A DNA stretch of 63,166 nucleotides from DASUGC01 sp035606665 (GCA_035606665.1 DATNEY010000002.1:1-63166); one strand, 5' to 3'; numbered from the stretch's first letter, positions 45,419 to 54,495 are shown. The notes: a model not told the origin generated them from the sequence alone. Made by a program: numbers and translations.

Positions 45419-46503
45419 CGCGCGGCGGGGAGGCGACACGGCATCTGCTCTGGATGACCGTCGGACCGACCGCGTGCGGCAGCTATCGGTGTTACGTCCC
45501 GGCGCTCTCAGCCGCCGCCACCGGCCGGTACAAGTGCCGCTTCGTTGACGTGGCCAGCTCGTCGCCGCCGACACGGGGACAGCGCCTCGCCTTGCGACGA
45601 TTCGATATCGGAATCCTCCAGCGCAATCTGACGCCAAACGGCCAAGCGTGGCGAGACGCGTGCCGCGATGCAGGGCTGCCGCTCGTCTACGACATCGACG
45701 ACGATCTGTTCCACGTACCGTCCATTCATCCTTATTCCGATCGGTTTACCAGCCCAGCGGTGCAGACACAGCTCCGCGATTTCCTGACCCACGCCCATCA
45801 CGTCATTGTCTCGACGCCGGTCCTCAAGCAGGTGGTCATGGCTTCTTGCGGCATTCCGTCGGAGAGGGTGTCAGTCGCAAGGAACCATCTGCACCCAGTC
45901 GTCTGGCCGGCCACGGTCGAGGCCGGCGGTGGACATCCGCGCCGTGCCGATCGGATCGTCGTGGGATGGCAGGGCACGCCGACGCACGATCATGACTTCG
46001 CAGCGATCGTGCCCGCCCTTCGCCGGCTGCTCGCGGTTCACTCCAATGTGGATCTGCATCTGTTCGGCGACGTGCCTCCCTCTGTGCGCGAAGCGCTGCC
46101 CGCGGACCGTGTGCTGGGCACGCCCGCCGTGGCGTTTCTCGACTACCCGGCGGCGCTCCGTCGCCTTCGATTCGATGTGGGCATCGCTCCGCTCGCCAGG
46201 ACGGCGTTCAATGACGCCAAGAGCAACGTCAAGTGGCTCGAATACTCCGCCTGCGAGACCGCGACGGTGGCGTCTGGAGTCGAACCCTACCGCACGTCAA
46301 TCGCCGACGGCGTCACCGGGCTGCTGGCGGACACCGAAGGGGAGTGGTATGACGCGCTTCGGATCCTGGTCAGCGAGTCGCCGGTTCGAAATGCGATGGC
46401 CCGGGCGGCGCACCGGGCTGCCTGGACGGATTGGTCCGCGACGGCGCAGGGCGCAACCTGGGTCGAGATCCTGGACACGATTGCCGGCCGCATAGCCGAA
46501 TAG
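45415..46503 (+). CDS. GT-B family glycosyltransferase (GT4-like)
   Basis: A 362-residue glycosyltransferase with GT-B layout. The N-terminal domain has LVYDIDDDLFHVP near 90; the C-terminal nucleotide-sugar domain has IVVGWQGTPTHDHD near 180 and the family acid/turn region SNVKWLEYSACETATVAS near 273. These resemble the GT1/GT4 enzymes of surface polysaccharide and natural product glycosylation. The GTG start overlaps the sulfotransferase stop (GTGA). A 153-base AT-rich gap follows, so this gene probably ends the first plus-strand unit. Confidence 0.85.
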   Translation: MTRGGEATRHLLWMTVGPTACGSYRCYVPALSAAATGRYKCRFVDVASSSPPTRGQRLALRRFDIGILQRNLTPNGQAWRDACRDAGLPLVYDIDDDLFHVPSIHPYSDRFTSPAVQTQLRDFLTHAHHVIVSTPVLKQVVMASCGIPSERVSVARNHLHPVVWPATVEAGGGHPRRADRIVVGWQGTPTHDHDFAAIVPALRRLLAVHSNVDLHLFGDVPPSVREALPADRVLGTPAVAFLDYPAALRRLRFDVGIAPLARTAFNDAKSNVKWLEYSACETATVASGVEPYRTSIADGVTGLLADTEGEWYDALRILVSESPVRNAMARAAHRAAWTDWSATAQGATWVEILDTIAGRIAE

Positions 46504-46656
46504 CACCTACATTTCGGCGTGAACTAGTTCGTCATAGCTTGAAAGTAAAAATACTATTGTGGAGTTGTGTGTTTTGATCTAGGCTAACTCCTTCGCATTC
46601 GGTCATAATTCGACCGCCGCCACGGGCGGCAGCCTGTACCAGCCTGCCTCTGGTGG
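46504..46656. promoter_or_regulatory. AT-rich intergenic region, probable promoter
   Basis: A 153-base spacer with an AT-rich first half, contrasting with the flanking genes. CATAAT (46604-46609) matches the -10 consensus in 5 of 6 bases, but no good -35 lies at normal distance. The perfect inverted repeat GCCGCC-ACG-GGCGGC (46616-46630) has no T-run after it, so it is not a clear terminator. No open frame of note is present. Confidence 0.35.
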
Positions 46657-47616
46657 TTGCCGCCACATTTCCACGACCCGATAGTCGACGACCTACGGCG
46701 CTCGCCGCTGGTAACCCTCGTGACTGCAGCTCATCCGCCGCGCCCCGTCTTTCTGGTGTCACACGCCAGGACCGGTTCGACGTTGCTCCGGTATCTGCTC
46801 GATGCGCATCCCTCCCTGTGTTGTCCGCCGGAATTGGCGCTCGGCCGTCTCTGCCGCGATCTCCTGTACACGGCGGCCCTCGCGCTCGGGGAAACGCGTG
46901 CGGTGCCGGATAGTCCCTCCGCCGGTACGGTGGCAGAGGCGCGGCGTCACGTCGACGAGCTCATGACGGCCTGCTGTGTCCGCCACGCCAAGCCGCGGTG
47001 GTGCGAGAAGTCGACGAACAACGTCGAGTACCTCGATGCGCTACGGACGGTGTTTCCCGATGCGCAGTACATCTGCCTTCACCGCAACTGTCTCGACGTC
47101 GTCGAGTCGTTGCTGCAGTTGTTCCGCTATGGATTCACCGGGCGGTACGCGGTGCTCGTCTCGCGGTCGCCGTCGAACGTCCTCGACGCGATGATCGATA
47201 CCTGGATCGAGGCGACCGAGCGCATCCTCGCACTCGAGGCCGCCCAACCCGAAGCGTGCCTCCGAGTGCGGTACGAGGATTTCGTCGAGCGTCCTGCTGC
47301 CAGCGCCGAGCGCATTTTCACGTTTCTGGGTCTGCCGTTCGACGAGGGCATCCTCTCAACGATGTTCACTGCGAGTCACGACCAGGGCCCTGGGGATCTG
47401 AAGATCCAATTCACGAACGCCGTTCTGGCAAATCGTGTCGGCCGCGGCAGCCGGCTTCCGCGCGGACAGATTTCGACGGACCGGTTCGCCCAACTCAACA
47501 AGCTCCAGACCGAGCTCGGATACGCCGTGCTGGATCCGTCGCCTTCGCCATCGGAACGGGTGCTCGGCGGCACCGGCCGCGTGTCCCGCGCCGTGGCCTC
47601 TGGTGAATGGGGATAG
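46657..47616 (+). CDS. PAPS-dependent sulfotransferase 4
   Basis: A sulfotransferase of up to 319 residues. The 5'-phosphosulfate loop is LVSHARTGSTLLRYLL (about 33-48), the 3'-phosphate segment is CLHRNCLDVVESLLQLF near 140, and VRYEDFVERPAASAERIFTFLGL is the common C-terminal helix. The longest frame uses TTG 46657; no ATG precedes the conserved part, so a start closer to PPRPVFLVSH (for example a GTG near residue 22) is possible. It is followed after 60 bases by the pseudo-A-PCP gene with its own strong ribosome binding site. Confidence 0.85.
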   Translation: MPPHFHDPIVDDLRRSPLVTLVTAAHPPRPVFLVSHARTGSTLLRYLLDAHPSLCCPPELALGRLCRDLLYTAALALGETRAVPDSPSAGTVAEARRHVDELMTACCVRHAKPRWCEKSTNNVEYLDALRTVFPDAQYICLHRNCLDVVESLLQLFRYGFTGRYAVLVSRSPSNVLDAMIDTWIEATERILALEAAQPEACLRVRYEDFVERPAASAERIFTFLGLPFDEGILSTMFTASHDQGPGDLKIQFTNAVLANRVGRGSRLPRGQISTDRFAQLNKLQTELGYAVLDPSPSPSERVLGGTGRVSRAVASGEWG

Positions 47617-47661
47617 CCGGCCCGCTTGCGATGGCGCAAGGTGCAACGCCCTTAGTTAGAT

Positions 47662-47668
47662 GGAGGAA
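47662..47668 (+). promoter_or_regulatory. Strong ribosome binding site for the pseudo-A-PCP gene
   Basis: GGAGGAA lies 8 bases before the ATG at 47677. It is the best Shine-Dalgarno match I noticed in the window and fixes that start. Most other genes here have overlapping starts with weak sites. Confidence 0.6.
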
Positions 47669-47676
47669 CAAGACCC

Positions 47677-49470
47677 ATGTCTCTGGATATAGCCACCCGT
47701 CGAGGTGTGCACGAAGCCTTCGAACACTGGGCGGCAACGGCGCCCACACTCGTCGCGCTGTCGACGGGCGACGGCACCGTGACGTACGGCGCCTTGAATG
47801 AGCGGGCCAACCGGCTAGGACACCATCTCCGCCAACAGGGTGTCGGTCCGGAAGCAGTCGTCGGTGTTGTGCTCGAGACTCCGGTCGACACGGTGGTCGC
47901 TGTCCTCGGAGTGCTCAAGGCTGGTGGAGGCTGCGTCGTGCTCGATCCAGCCTACTGCTCTGAACAGATCCCCGCGATCCTGAATGATGCCAGGCCCGGC
48001 ACAGTCGTCACTTCCAAGGGTGTGCGGATCCGCCTGCCCCGCTTCACGGGATCGATGCTGTATCTGGACGGCGCGGCCGCTGACCTCGCGGCGGCGGACA
48101 CCTCCAACCCAGTTCCCGCTTGCGTCCCTCAGAACCTCGCGATCCTTGCCTACAATCCGCGTTCAGGTGCCGCGCTTCGTGGCACCCTCCTGACTCACCA
48201 CGCGCTCCTCGCGGCGATGGACCAGACGCCCCCGGCGGTGGCCGGAGAGGTCTGGGCACTCAGTGAGTCGCTGGCCGAACCGCGTACGTTGGTGCGCCTG
48301 TTGCTCGGCCTGTGTTCTGGGGTAACGACCTTCGTCTGGACGGGTCGACCGCCGGACACAGAAGCCGCCGGAGAAGCGGCCGAATACCTCCGCAGGCTCG
48401 ACGGCATCAACCCGGTTTTCATCGACGTGCCTGCGCGATGGCTGGACGCATTCACCGCCCCGCGAACACCGTTGCCGGCACTGAGGAAGATCGTTGTGTA
48501 CGGCGGCCAGCCCGCGAGTGATGTTGTCGCGGCTGTGTCGGCCAGTCGCCCCGATCTCGACATAGCGGAAACCTACGTGATTTCCGACGACGGTGCCGCG
48601 GTCGAGCTGCCGCTCGCCTCGGCCGCCGTCGCGGGATCGAATGCAAGGACTACCGGACCGATTCCCGGAGCACAGCTGGTCGTGCTCGACGACCGATGGT
48701 CACCCTCTGCGGTCGGTGTGCCGGGGGCTGTTTGCCTGAGGAGTCCTGCGCCCGTCCGTGGCTATCGGTCGCAGCCCGCGCTGACCGCGTCGCGCTTCGT
48801 TGCTGCCGGACAGTTTTCTAAGCTGCCCGCGTATCGCACGGGAGAGGTCGGTCGAGTCGCGGCAGACGGCAGCATCGAGTTGTTGGGGGCCGGCGACTGG
48901 GTATGCGTCCGCGGCCGAACGATTCAGATTGACCACATTGAGCGCGTCCTGACCAGCGCGCCGCAAGTTCAGTCTGCCGCCGTAGCGGCACGGCGGGTCG
49001 GGAACGAGGACGGCCTGGTCGCTTACGTGGTCACCTCGGGCGGCGCGGCGAGCGTGACCGACCTGCGCAGCTTTGTCGAGTCCGAGCTACCCGAATACTT
49101 GTGGCCTGATGCCTACGTGGCGCTCGATGCGCTGCCGCGCACACGCGCCGGCCGAGTCGACCGGCACACGCTGCCGGCACCGGACCCCACGCTGCCTCCG
49201 GCCGAACAGGAGTATGTCCCGCCGCGCAATGGCGTCGAGTCCACGCTGGCCACGATTTGGGCTGAAGCGCTCTCACTCGACCGGGTCGGTACCAACGACG
49301 ACTTCCTCGACAGCGGCGGAGATTCCCTCATCGCCACCGAAATCATCGCGCAGATCTGGGATCGCTTCGGCACGGAGATTCCAATGGAAGCGTTCTTCGA
49401 GCAGTGCACGATCAACGTCCTCGTCAATCAATACCTCTCGCATGCGCTCGAAGCTGAGCCGCGTGCCTGA
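47677..49470 (+). CDS. NRPS protein: degenerate adenylation domain plus PCP
   Basis: A 597-residue A*-PCP protein. The N-terminal half aligns with A domains (LTYGxLNExAN-like VTYGALNERANRLG; VAVLGVLKAGG), but the catalytic motifs are gone. The P-loop reads YNPRSGAALRG near 160 instead of the SGSTGxPKG type, no YGPTE motif is visible, RTGE replaces the RTGD motif, and the C-terminal Lys is Arg (RAGRVDR near 492). The PCP is intact (SGGDSLIATEI near 550). It therefore cannot be expected to activate an amino acid itself, and its carrier is probably loaded in trans. It lacks its own C domain; the terminal C domain of the trimodular NRPS would be a suitable partner. An acyl-CoA synthetase follows after 12 bases. 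Confidence 0.88.
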   Translation: MSLDIATRRGVHEAFEHWAATAPTLVALSTGDGTVTYGALNERANRLGHHLRQQGVGPEAVVGVVLETPVDTVVAVLGVLKAGGGCVVLDPAYCSEQIPAILNDARPGTVVTSKGVRIRLPRFTGSMLYLDGAAADLAAADTSNPVPACVPQNLAILAYNPRSGAALRGTLLTHHALLAAMDQTPPAVAGEVWALSESLAEPRTLVRLLLGLCSGVTTFVWTGRPPDTEAAGEAAEYLRRLDGINPVFIDVPARWLDAFTAPRTPLPALRKIVVYGGQPASDVVAAVSASRPDLDIAETYVISDDGAAVELPLASAAVAGSNARTTGPIPGAQLVVLDDRWSPSAVGVPGAVCLRSPAPVRGYRSQPALTASRFVAAGQFSKLPAYRTGEVGRVAADGSIELLGAGDWVCVRGRTIQIDHIERVLTSAPQVQSAAVAARRVGNEDGLVAYVVTSGGAASVTDLRSFVESELPEYLWPDAYVALDALPRTRAGRVDRHTLPAPDPTLPPAEQEYVPPRNGVESTLATIWAEALSLDRVGTNDDFLDSGGDSLIATEIIAQIWDRFGTEIPMEAFFEQCTINVLVNQYLSHALEAEPRA

Positions 49471-49482
49471 CAGCTCACGCTC

Positions 49483-51186
49483 ATGACGGCTATGTCGTAC
49501 GCGCACGGGATCGCGCCACACGCGCTTCGTGCGGAGACCATCGCCGACGTGTTCGATCGGATTACCGCTGAGCACGGCAGCCAAGTCGCCATCGTCTCGC
49601 GCCACCAGCAGGTGCGCTACACCTATGCGGCGCTCCGGCGCGAAGTCGATCACGCTGCCGAGGCTCTGAGGGCACTCGGTGTTCAGCGCGGTGACCGTGT
49701 GGCGCTGTGGAGCACGTCCCGCGCGGAATGGCTGATCGCCCAGTACGCCATCGCCAAGGCCGGCGCGGTACTGGTCGCCTTGAACCCGGCCTACACGAAC
49801 GCTGAGCTCGTCGGAACCCTCCGCCATAGCGGCGCCCGGTTGCTCATTGCTGCCGAACCGCCATTCCGGGAAGGCGCGGCGCCGCGCGTGTCCGAGGTTG
49901 CGCGCGCGTTGAAGGACGGCGGCGGGCCATCGACGCATGCAATACGACCGCAACCGGTCCAGGTCGTTTGTTTCGACGCCGCCCCAGATGACTGCCTGGA
50001 CTGGCGCGATCTGCTCACCTGGGGTGGCGGAATGCCAGCCAGCGTCTCACCACCACGCAGCCAGTACGACGACGCGGCGTGCATCCTGTACACATCCGGC
50101 ACCACCGGGGCTCCCAAGGGCGCGACGATGTCGCACTACAGCCTCGTCAATAGCGGTGTATTCGTTGGCGATCGCCTTCGATACACGGCAGGCGACCGCA
50201 TCTGCCTGCCAGTTCCACTCTTCCACACATTCGGCCTCGTCATGGGCGCACTCGCCGCACTCACGCATGGCAGCACGCTGGTATTGCCTTCCCATGTCTT
50301 TGATCCAAAGGCCGCACTCGAGGCAATCGCCGAGGAGCAGTGCACGGCGGTCTACGGGGTGCCCGCACAGTTTCGGGCCATGCTCGCCCACCGGCATTTT
50401 CACCGGCACCGAACGGCGTCGCTGCGGACGGGAATCATGGCGGGCTCCCCTTGCCCTGCCTCACTGGTTCGCGAGGTCATGACGTCGATGCACGCTCGCG
50501 AGCTCACGATCTGCTACGGCATGACGGAAGCCGGCACGCTGTGCCAGACGCTGCCGGAAGATTCGCCGGACGATCGGACCGGTACCGTCGGTGCGGTGCA
50601 CCCGCACGTCGAATGCAAAGTGGTCGATCCCGCGACGGAGCGCACCGTGCCCCGGGGCGAGCCGGGCGAGCTCTGGGCCCGGGGCTATTGCATGATGTCG
50701 GGCTACTGGTCGGACGACGCCGCGACGCGACGCGCGATGACAGCAACGGGATGGATTCGAACTGGCGATCTCGCGGTGATGGAGGCCGGCGGCCACGTCC
50801 GAATCATCGATCGACTGAAGGACCTGATCATTTCCGGCGGACAGAACATTTATCCCCAGGAGGTCGAAGCGGTTCTGCGATCACACCCGCAAGTACGCGA
50901 TGTTGCGGTGGTCGGCGTGCCGGATGCGCTGCACGACGAGATCGTCTGCGCCTGGATCGAGCCCCTGCCGGGTGAAACGCCGGACCCGGACGAGGTGAAG
51001 CGGTTCTGCCGGGGACGGACCGCTGCGTACAACATCCCTCGCCGGATCGTGGTCACTGAGGCGCTGCCCCGCACTGCCACCGGCAAGATCCAGAAGTTCT
51101 CACTGCGGGAGCATGCCGCGATTCCGCGCGATGCCGGCGCCCCGATCGCCGTGACGGCGGCAACCCCGGAACCGTCGACCCACTGA
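49483..51186 (+). CDS. Acyl-CoA synthetase / AMP-dependent ligase
   Basis: A 567-residue stand-alone adenylating enzyme with all catalytic motifs: YTSGTTGAPKG near 206, CYGMTEAGT near 345, GWIRTGDLA near 424, and the C-terminal Lys in TATGKIQKF near 535. The sequence is of the FadD medium/long-chain acyl-CoA synthetase type rather than the FAAL type. It lies 12 bases after the pseudo-A-PCP gene and 2 bases before GT2 paralogue 2. The intact motifs beside a dead A domain make it a candidate for trans loading; supply of an acyl-CoA starter is the alternative. Confidence 0.9.
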   Translation: MTAMSYAHGIAPHALRAETIADVFDRITAEHGSQVAIVSRHQQVRYTYAALRREVDHAAEALRALGVQRGDRVALWSTSRAEWLIAQYAIAKAGAVLVALNPAYTNAELVGTLRHSGARLLIAAEPPFREGAAPRVSEVARALKDGGGPSTHAIRPQPVQVVCFDAAPDDCLDWRDLLTWGGGMPASVSPPRSQYDDAACILYTSGTTGAPKGATMSHYSLVNSGVFVGDRLRYTAGDRICLPVPLFHTFGLVMGALAALTHGSTLVLPSHVFDPKAALEAIAEEQCTAVYGVPAQFRAMLAHRHFHRHRTASLRTGIMAGSPCPASLVREVMTSMHARELTICYGMTEAGTLCQTLPEDSPDDRTGTVGAVHPHVECKVVDPATERTVPRGEPGELWARGYCMMSGYWSDDAATRRAMTATGWIRTGDLAVMEAGGHVRIIDRLKDLIISGGQNIYPQEVEAVLRSHPQVRDVAVVGVPDALHDEIVCAWIEPLPGETPDPDEVKRFCRGRTAAYNIPRRIVVTEALPRTATGKIQKFSLREHAAIPRDAGAPIAVTAATPEPSTH

Positions 51187-51188
51187 CG

Positions 51189-52535
51189 ATGCCACGGCCT
51201 CGATTTCTCGGGATGCTGCTCTGCTACAACGACGGTGACATTCTGCCCGACGCGCTCGAGCACCTCCTCAACAACCACCACGACGTCGTCGTGTGGAACC
51301 ACGGATCGACCGACGAGACGGCGGACGTGCTCGCGCGGTTCGCCGGGAGTCTCAGGGAAGTCACTGACATCAGCCGTGACGTTGACTTCTACGATCTCTA
51401 CCCGCTGGCGTCGAAGCATCTGATGGCGACGTACGTCCACGAATACGACTGGATCTCGTGGCCGGATCAGGACGAGCTCCTGGAGGGTCCCACCCGTACG
51501 CGGCCGTACCACGCGTTCCTCGAAGAGGCGGTCGACTCGCCGCATGGCTGGATCGAGTTCAACGACTACGTCTTCTGGTTCACCGAACGCGACCGTGCGG
51601 AGATTGCGTCGCCATGCGAACGCGTCAGGCACTACTCGCTCGCCCGGCACGGCGCGATCAAGGTCCGCTCCTGGCGCGCGTCAGAAACAAACATCCGTTG
51701 GTTCAATCACAACAAGACTGGCGGCAGCCGGCACCCGGATACGTTCAACCTCCGTCACTATCCGATGCGATCCGAGGCGCAAATGCGCCGGCGGTTGGCG
51801 GTGGACCGAGCCAACCTTCAGCGCGGTCCCGTCAACTATCACTACGAGAACATGAAGGCCACCCTGGCGACCGTGCGTATCACCGCCGACGGCCTGCACT
51901 ACGACGACGGCGTTTCCAACCTCGATCCGACGACCAAGTTCGACTGGAGCTCCGTATACGGCGTTCGACCGGAGCTCCCGCGCGAAGTATTCGACGCGTT
52001 CGTCATGTCGACGAAGCGCTGGGAAATCGCGCGCGTCCTGGACACGGCGCTCGGAGCGTTGCCCGCGGAACTCCGCGCCCGTCACGGTGCCGATCGGATC
52101 GATCGCTGGCGCGCCGCATTGCGCGACCGAATCGCGTGTCCCGTCCTCATCGCGCTGAAGCGGGATGCGGTCACGATCGTCACCGAACAGCTGGCGCAGG
52201 CATGGACTGGCGGCGCGAGTGAGGGAGACGGCATCGACGCCCGAGAGACGCTCAAAATGACGGAGGTCTCTCTGGAAGGTTTACCTTTCGCGGTCGAGGC
52301 GGACTCGGCCACGCGGCGGGTGAGCGTGCAAGCGGTCGACTCCGCGGTGCCGTCAGCGGCCGGGCACGCACCACTGGTCACGCTGGTTCCATGTTTTGGC
52401 AGCAGCGAGCCGGCACGGCTGACGGCCTTGGAGGGCGGTCGCACCGAGTTTCGCCACCTCCGCGGACAGTACTACTACCTGGCGTGCGAGCCGTCCTCCG
52501 ATCCCGGCCGTAACGGTGAGCGCCTCAGTCAGTGA
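51189..52535 (+). CDS. Family 2 glycosyltransferase-like protein (paralogue 2)
   Basis: A 448-residue paralogue of the protein at 43227-44567. The two share long identical runs, for example the block containing WISWPDQDELLEG, NHGSTDET and LREVTDI, and both have FNLRHYPMRS; similarity fades after about residue 230. The start ATG is 2 bases after the acyl-CoA synthetase stop. Because the pair is flanked by different genes, the duplication was of the gene alone or was followed by rearrangement. The two may transfer different sugars or act at different positions. Confidence 0.85.
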   Translation: MPRPRFLGMLLCYNDGDILPDALEHLLNNHHDVVVWNHGSTDETADVLARFAGSLREVTDISRDVDFYDLYPLASKHLMATYVHEYDWISWPDQDELLEGPTRTRPYHAFLEEAVDSPHGWIEFNDYVFWFTERDRAEIASPCERVRHYSLARHGAIKVRSWRASETNIRWFNHNKTGGSRHPDTFNLRHYPMRSEAQMRRRLAVDRANLQRGPVNYHYENMKATLATVRITADGLHYDDGVSNLDPTTKFDWSSVYGVRPELPREVFDAFVMSTKRWEIARVLDTALGALPAELRARHGADRIDRWRAALRDRIACPVLIALKRDAVTIVTEQLAQAWTGGASEGDGIDARETLKMTEVSLEGLPFAVEADSATRRVSVQAVDSAVPSAAGHAPLVTLVPCFGSSEPARLTALEGGRTEFRHLRGQYYYLACEPSSDPGRNGERLSQ

Positions 52536-53340
52536 GAGACCGATCGTGAATCCCGCAGACGAACAATTCGACTTCAACGAACGGAAGATCCATTTGTTTC
52601 ACGCCATGCGGACCCTGCGGGGGCCCAATTACCTGGCGGTGCTCAAGTGGATCCACGAGGCCCTTGCGCCGGCCAACTACGTCGAGATCGGCGTGAACGA
52701 AGGCGACTCCTTGCAGGCGGCGGCGCTCCCCACGCGGTGCGTCGCGATCGACCCCTGTCCCGCGGCGTCGTTTGCCGCGCCGCCGGGGACGCGGCTCTTC
52801 ACGATGACGAGCAACGAGTTCTTCTTGCGCCACGACCTGCGCGGGCTCCTCGATGATCAGCCTTTCTCGCTCGCCTTCATCGACGGCCTTCACCTGTTCG
52901 AGCAGGCGCTGCTCGATTTCGTCAATCTCGAGCGATACGCCGGCCCAGGCTCCGTGATCCTGCTCCACGACTGCGTTCCTCTCAACGCTGACACGTCGAG
53001 CCGCACGCGGACGACGCACTTCTATAGCGGTGACGTCTGGAAGACGACACTCTGCATCCGCGAGCTCCGGCCGGATCTCCAGATGGCTATTGTGCCGACG
53101 TCGCCGACCGGCCTCTGCATCGTCAGCGGCTTGGATCCGCGTTCCACTCTGCTCGCAGAGAGTTATGACGCCTGCACGGCGGCGTTTCGCGACCTGACCT
53201 TCGACGACTATCGCATGCGGATGCGTCAAATGCCGCCGGCGATTGGCAACAACCAGCCCGCCATCACGGCACACCTGCGGACACGCCGGATGGGCGGACG
53301 CGCAGTCGAGCACGCTGAACCTGACGGAGGAGCTACATGA
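52516..53340 (+). CDS. Class I SAM-dependent methyltransferase-like protein
   Basis: A 274-residue protein with a Rossmann-type SAM site: YVEIGVNEGDSLQAA near 55, followed by FSLAFIDGLHLFEQALLDF near 117 and SVILLHDC near 153. This layout matches the small methyltransferases often seen next to glycosyltransferases (Methyltransf_24-type). The longest frame starts at GTG 52516, overlapping the GT2 stop by 20 bases; GTG 52546 is an alternative that leaves no overlap. A sugar or peptide hydroxyl is a likely acceptor. Its stop overlaps the MbtH start by 4 bases. Confidence 0.8.
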   Translation: MSASVSERPIVNPADEQFDFNERKIHLFHAMRTLRGPNYLAVLKWIHEALAPANYVEIGVNEGDSLQAAALPTRCVAIDPCPAASFAAPPGTRLFTMTSNEFFLRHDLRGLLDDQPFSLAFIDGLHLFEQALLDFVNLERYAGPGSVILLHDCVPLNADTSSRTRTTHFYSGDVWKTTLCIRELRPDLQMAIVPTSPTGLCIVSGLDPRSTLLAESYDACTAAFRDLTFDDYRMRMRQMPPAIGNNQPAITAHLRTRRMGGRAVEHAEPDGGAT

Positions 53341-53564
53341 CGAACCCGTTCGAAGACAACGACGCCGAGTATCTCGTGCTGGTCAATGACGAGGGACAGT
53401 ACTCGTTGTGGCCCGGAACCATATCGATCCCCGAGGGCTGGGTTGCCACCGGCCCCCGCGGTGCACGCCAGGAATGTCTCGATTGGATCGATGCGACCTG
53501 GACGGACATGCGCCCGAAGAGCCTCATCGCGGCCATGGCGCAGCAAGCCGGCGGCGACGCCTAG
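53337..53564 (+). CDS. MbtH-like protein
   Basis: A 75-residue MbtH-family protein, which binds and activates NRPS adenylation domains. The family signature is present: NPFEDND near the N-terminus, YSLWPGTISIPEGW, and a C-terminal WTDMRP. Length is typical. It overlaps the methyltransferase by 4 bases (ATGA). It is the only MbtH gene in the window and could serve the intact A domains of both operons. Confidence 0.97.
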   Translation: MTNPFEDNDAEYLVLVNDEGQYSLWPGTISIPEGWVATGPRGARQECLDWIDATWTDMRPKSLIAAMAQQAGGDA

Positions 53565-53608
53565 CCAGTACCAATTGTTTTACACGTGGATGTCATCCAG
53601 GGTGTCAC

Positions 53609-54439
53609 ATGACGACGATCTTGGTAATCGATGACGATCCTTGGGCCGACGAGACGTTACTGCCAGCGCTGCGTCATGCGGGCCACCGGGTACTTCACAC
53701 CACCTCGGTCCGCCAAGGCCGGCAGATGGCGACGCAGCATCAACCCGACCTCGCCCTGACAGAGATGACCCTGCCCGATGGCGATGGGCTCACGATCCTG
53801 CGTTCGGCCCGGCAGTTCACCCCGTACACGCGGGTGGTCGTTGTAACACGCGCCGGCACTGTTCGGTCGGCAGTACAGGCGATGCAGTTGGGTGCGATCG
53901 ACCTGTTCGAGAAACCCGTACCGGTCGGCGAACTGCTTCGGTTCATCGGCCGCCTCCGCCTCGGCCCGCGACAACCGGTCCGCGCCAACCTGCCGGATCC
54001 GGAACGTCATGCCGCCAAGCGGTGGGTCGAGATGGTCTCGAGGACAGTCAATCTGCCTGAGGATCCGCGAACGGTCGCGGACTGGGCACGGGCGACGGGA
54101 ATATCGGCGGGTGCCATCCGTGGCTGGTGCCGGGCGGCGCATCTGCCAGTGAAGCCATCGCTGAACTTCGCGCGCATGCTGCGCGCAGTTCTGCGGTGTG
54201 ATGGGCTCGTTCCGGTCGCCGACCTCCTCAACATCGTCGATACGCGCACGCTCGTCAGATTCCTGAGGCTGGGCGACCCTGCCAGCAATCCGTGTCAGTT
54301 GCCGATGCCACTTGATGACTACCTCGCACGACAGCGGTGGATCGTGGACCCCGCGGTCGTCCGGGGTGTGCGAGACGCCGTCCGGACTGCAGGTCCTGGC
54401 ATTCGGGGACCAGCGCCGTCGCCGACTCGTTGCGCCTGA
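53609..54439 (+). CDS. Orphan response regulator with Glu at the phosphorylation site and HTH domain
   Basis: A 276-residue regulator. The receiver domain (about 1-118) keeps the acidic triad IDDDP (8-10), the Thr in VVVTRAG and the Lys in FEKPVP, but the phospho-acceptor Asp is Glu (LALTEMTLPDGDG, residue 52), which in other regulators can mimic the phosphorylated state. The C-terminal part has an AraC-like helix-turn-helix (DWARATGISAGAIRGWCRAA, about 162-181) and a further helical region. No sensor kinase is visible in the window. I chose ATG 53609 because the receiver fold begins there; the longer in-frame frame runs back through MbtH. A pathway-specific regulator is likely. Confidence 0.85.
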   Translation: MTTILVIDDDPWADETLLPALRHAGHRVLHTTSVRQGRQMATQHQPDLALTEMTLPDGDGLTILRSARQFTPYTRVVVVTRAGTVRSAVQAMQLGAIDLFEKPVPVGELLRFIGRLRLGPRQPVRANLPDPERHAAKRWVEMVSRTVNLPEDPRTVADWARATGISAGAIRGWCRAAHLPVKPSLNFARMLRAVLRCDGLVPVADLLNIVDTRTLVRFLRLGDPASNPCQLPMPLDDYLARQRWIVDPAVVRGVRDAVRTAGPGIRGPAPSPTRCA

Positions 54440-54495
54440 ACCACCTGACGAAAAAACGCAGTCCCGCGCAATCAACGTGACACCAGAAGGGCATC

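Noticed and set aside
46616..46630. Inverted repeat as a rho-independent terminator after the GT-B gene
   Set aside because: The stem is perfect, but no T-run follows and it lies 113 bases past the stop, closer to the next gene.
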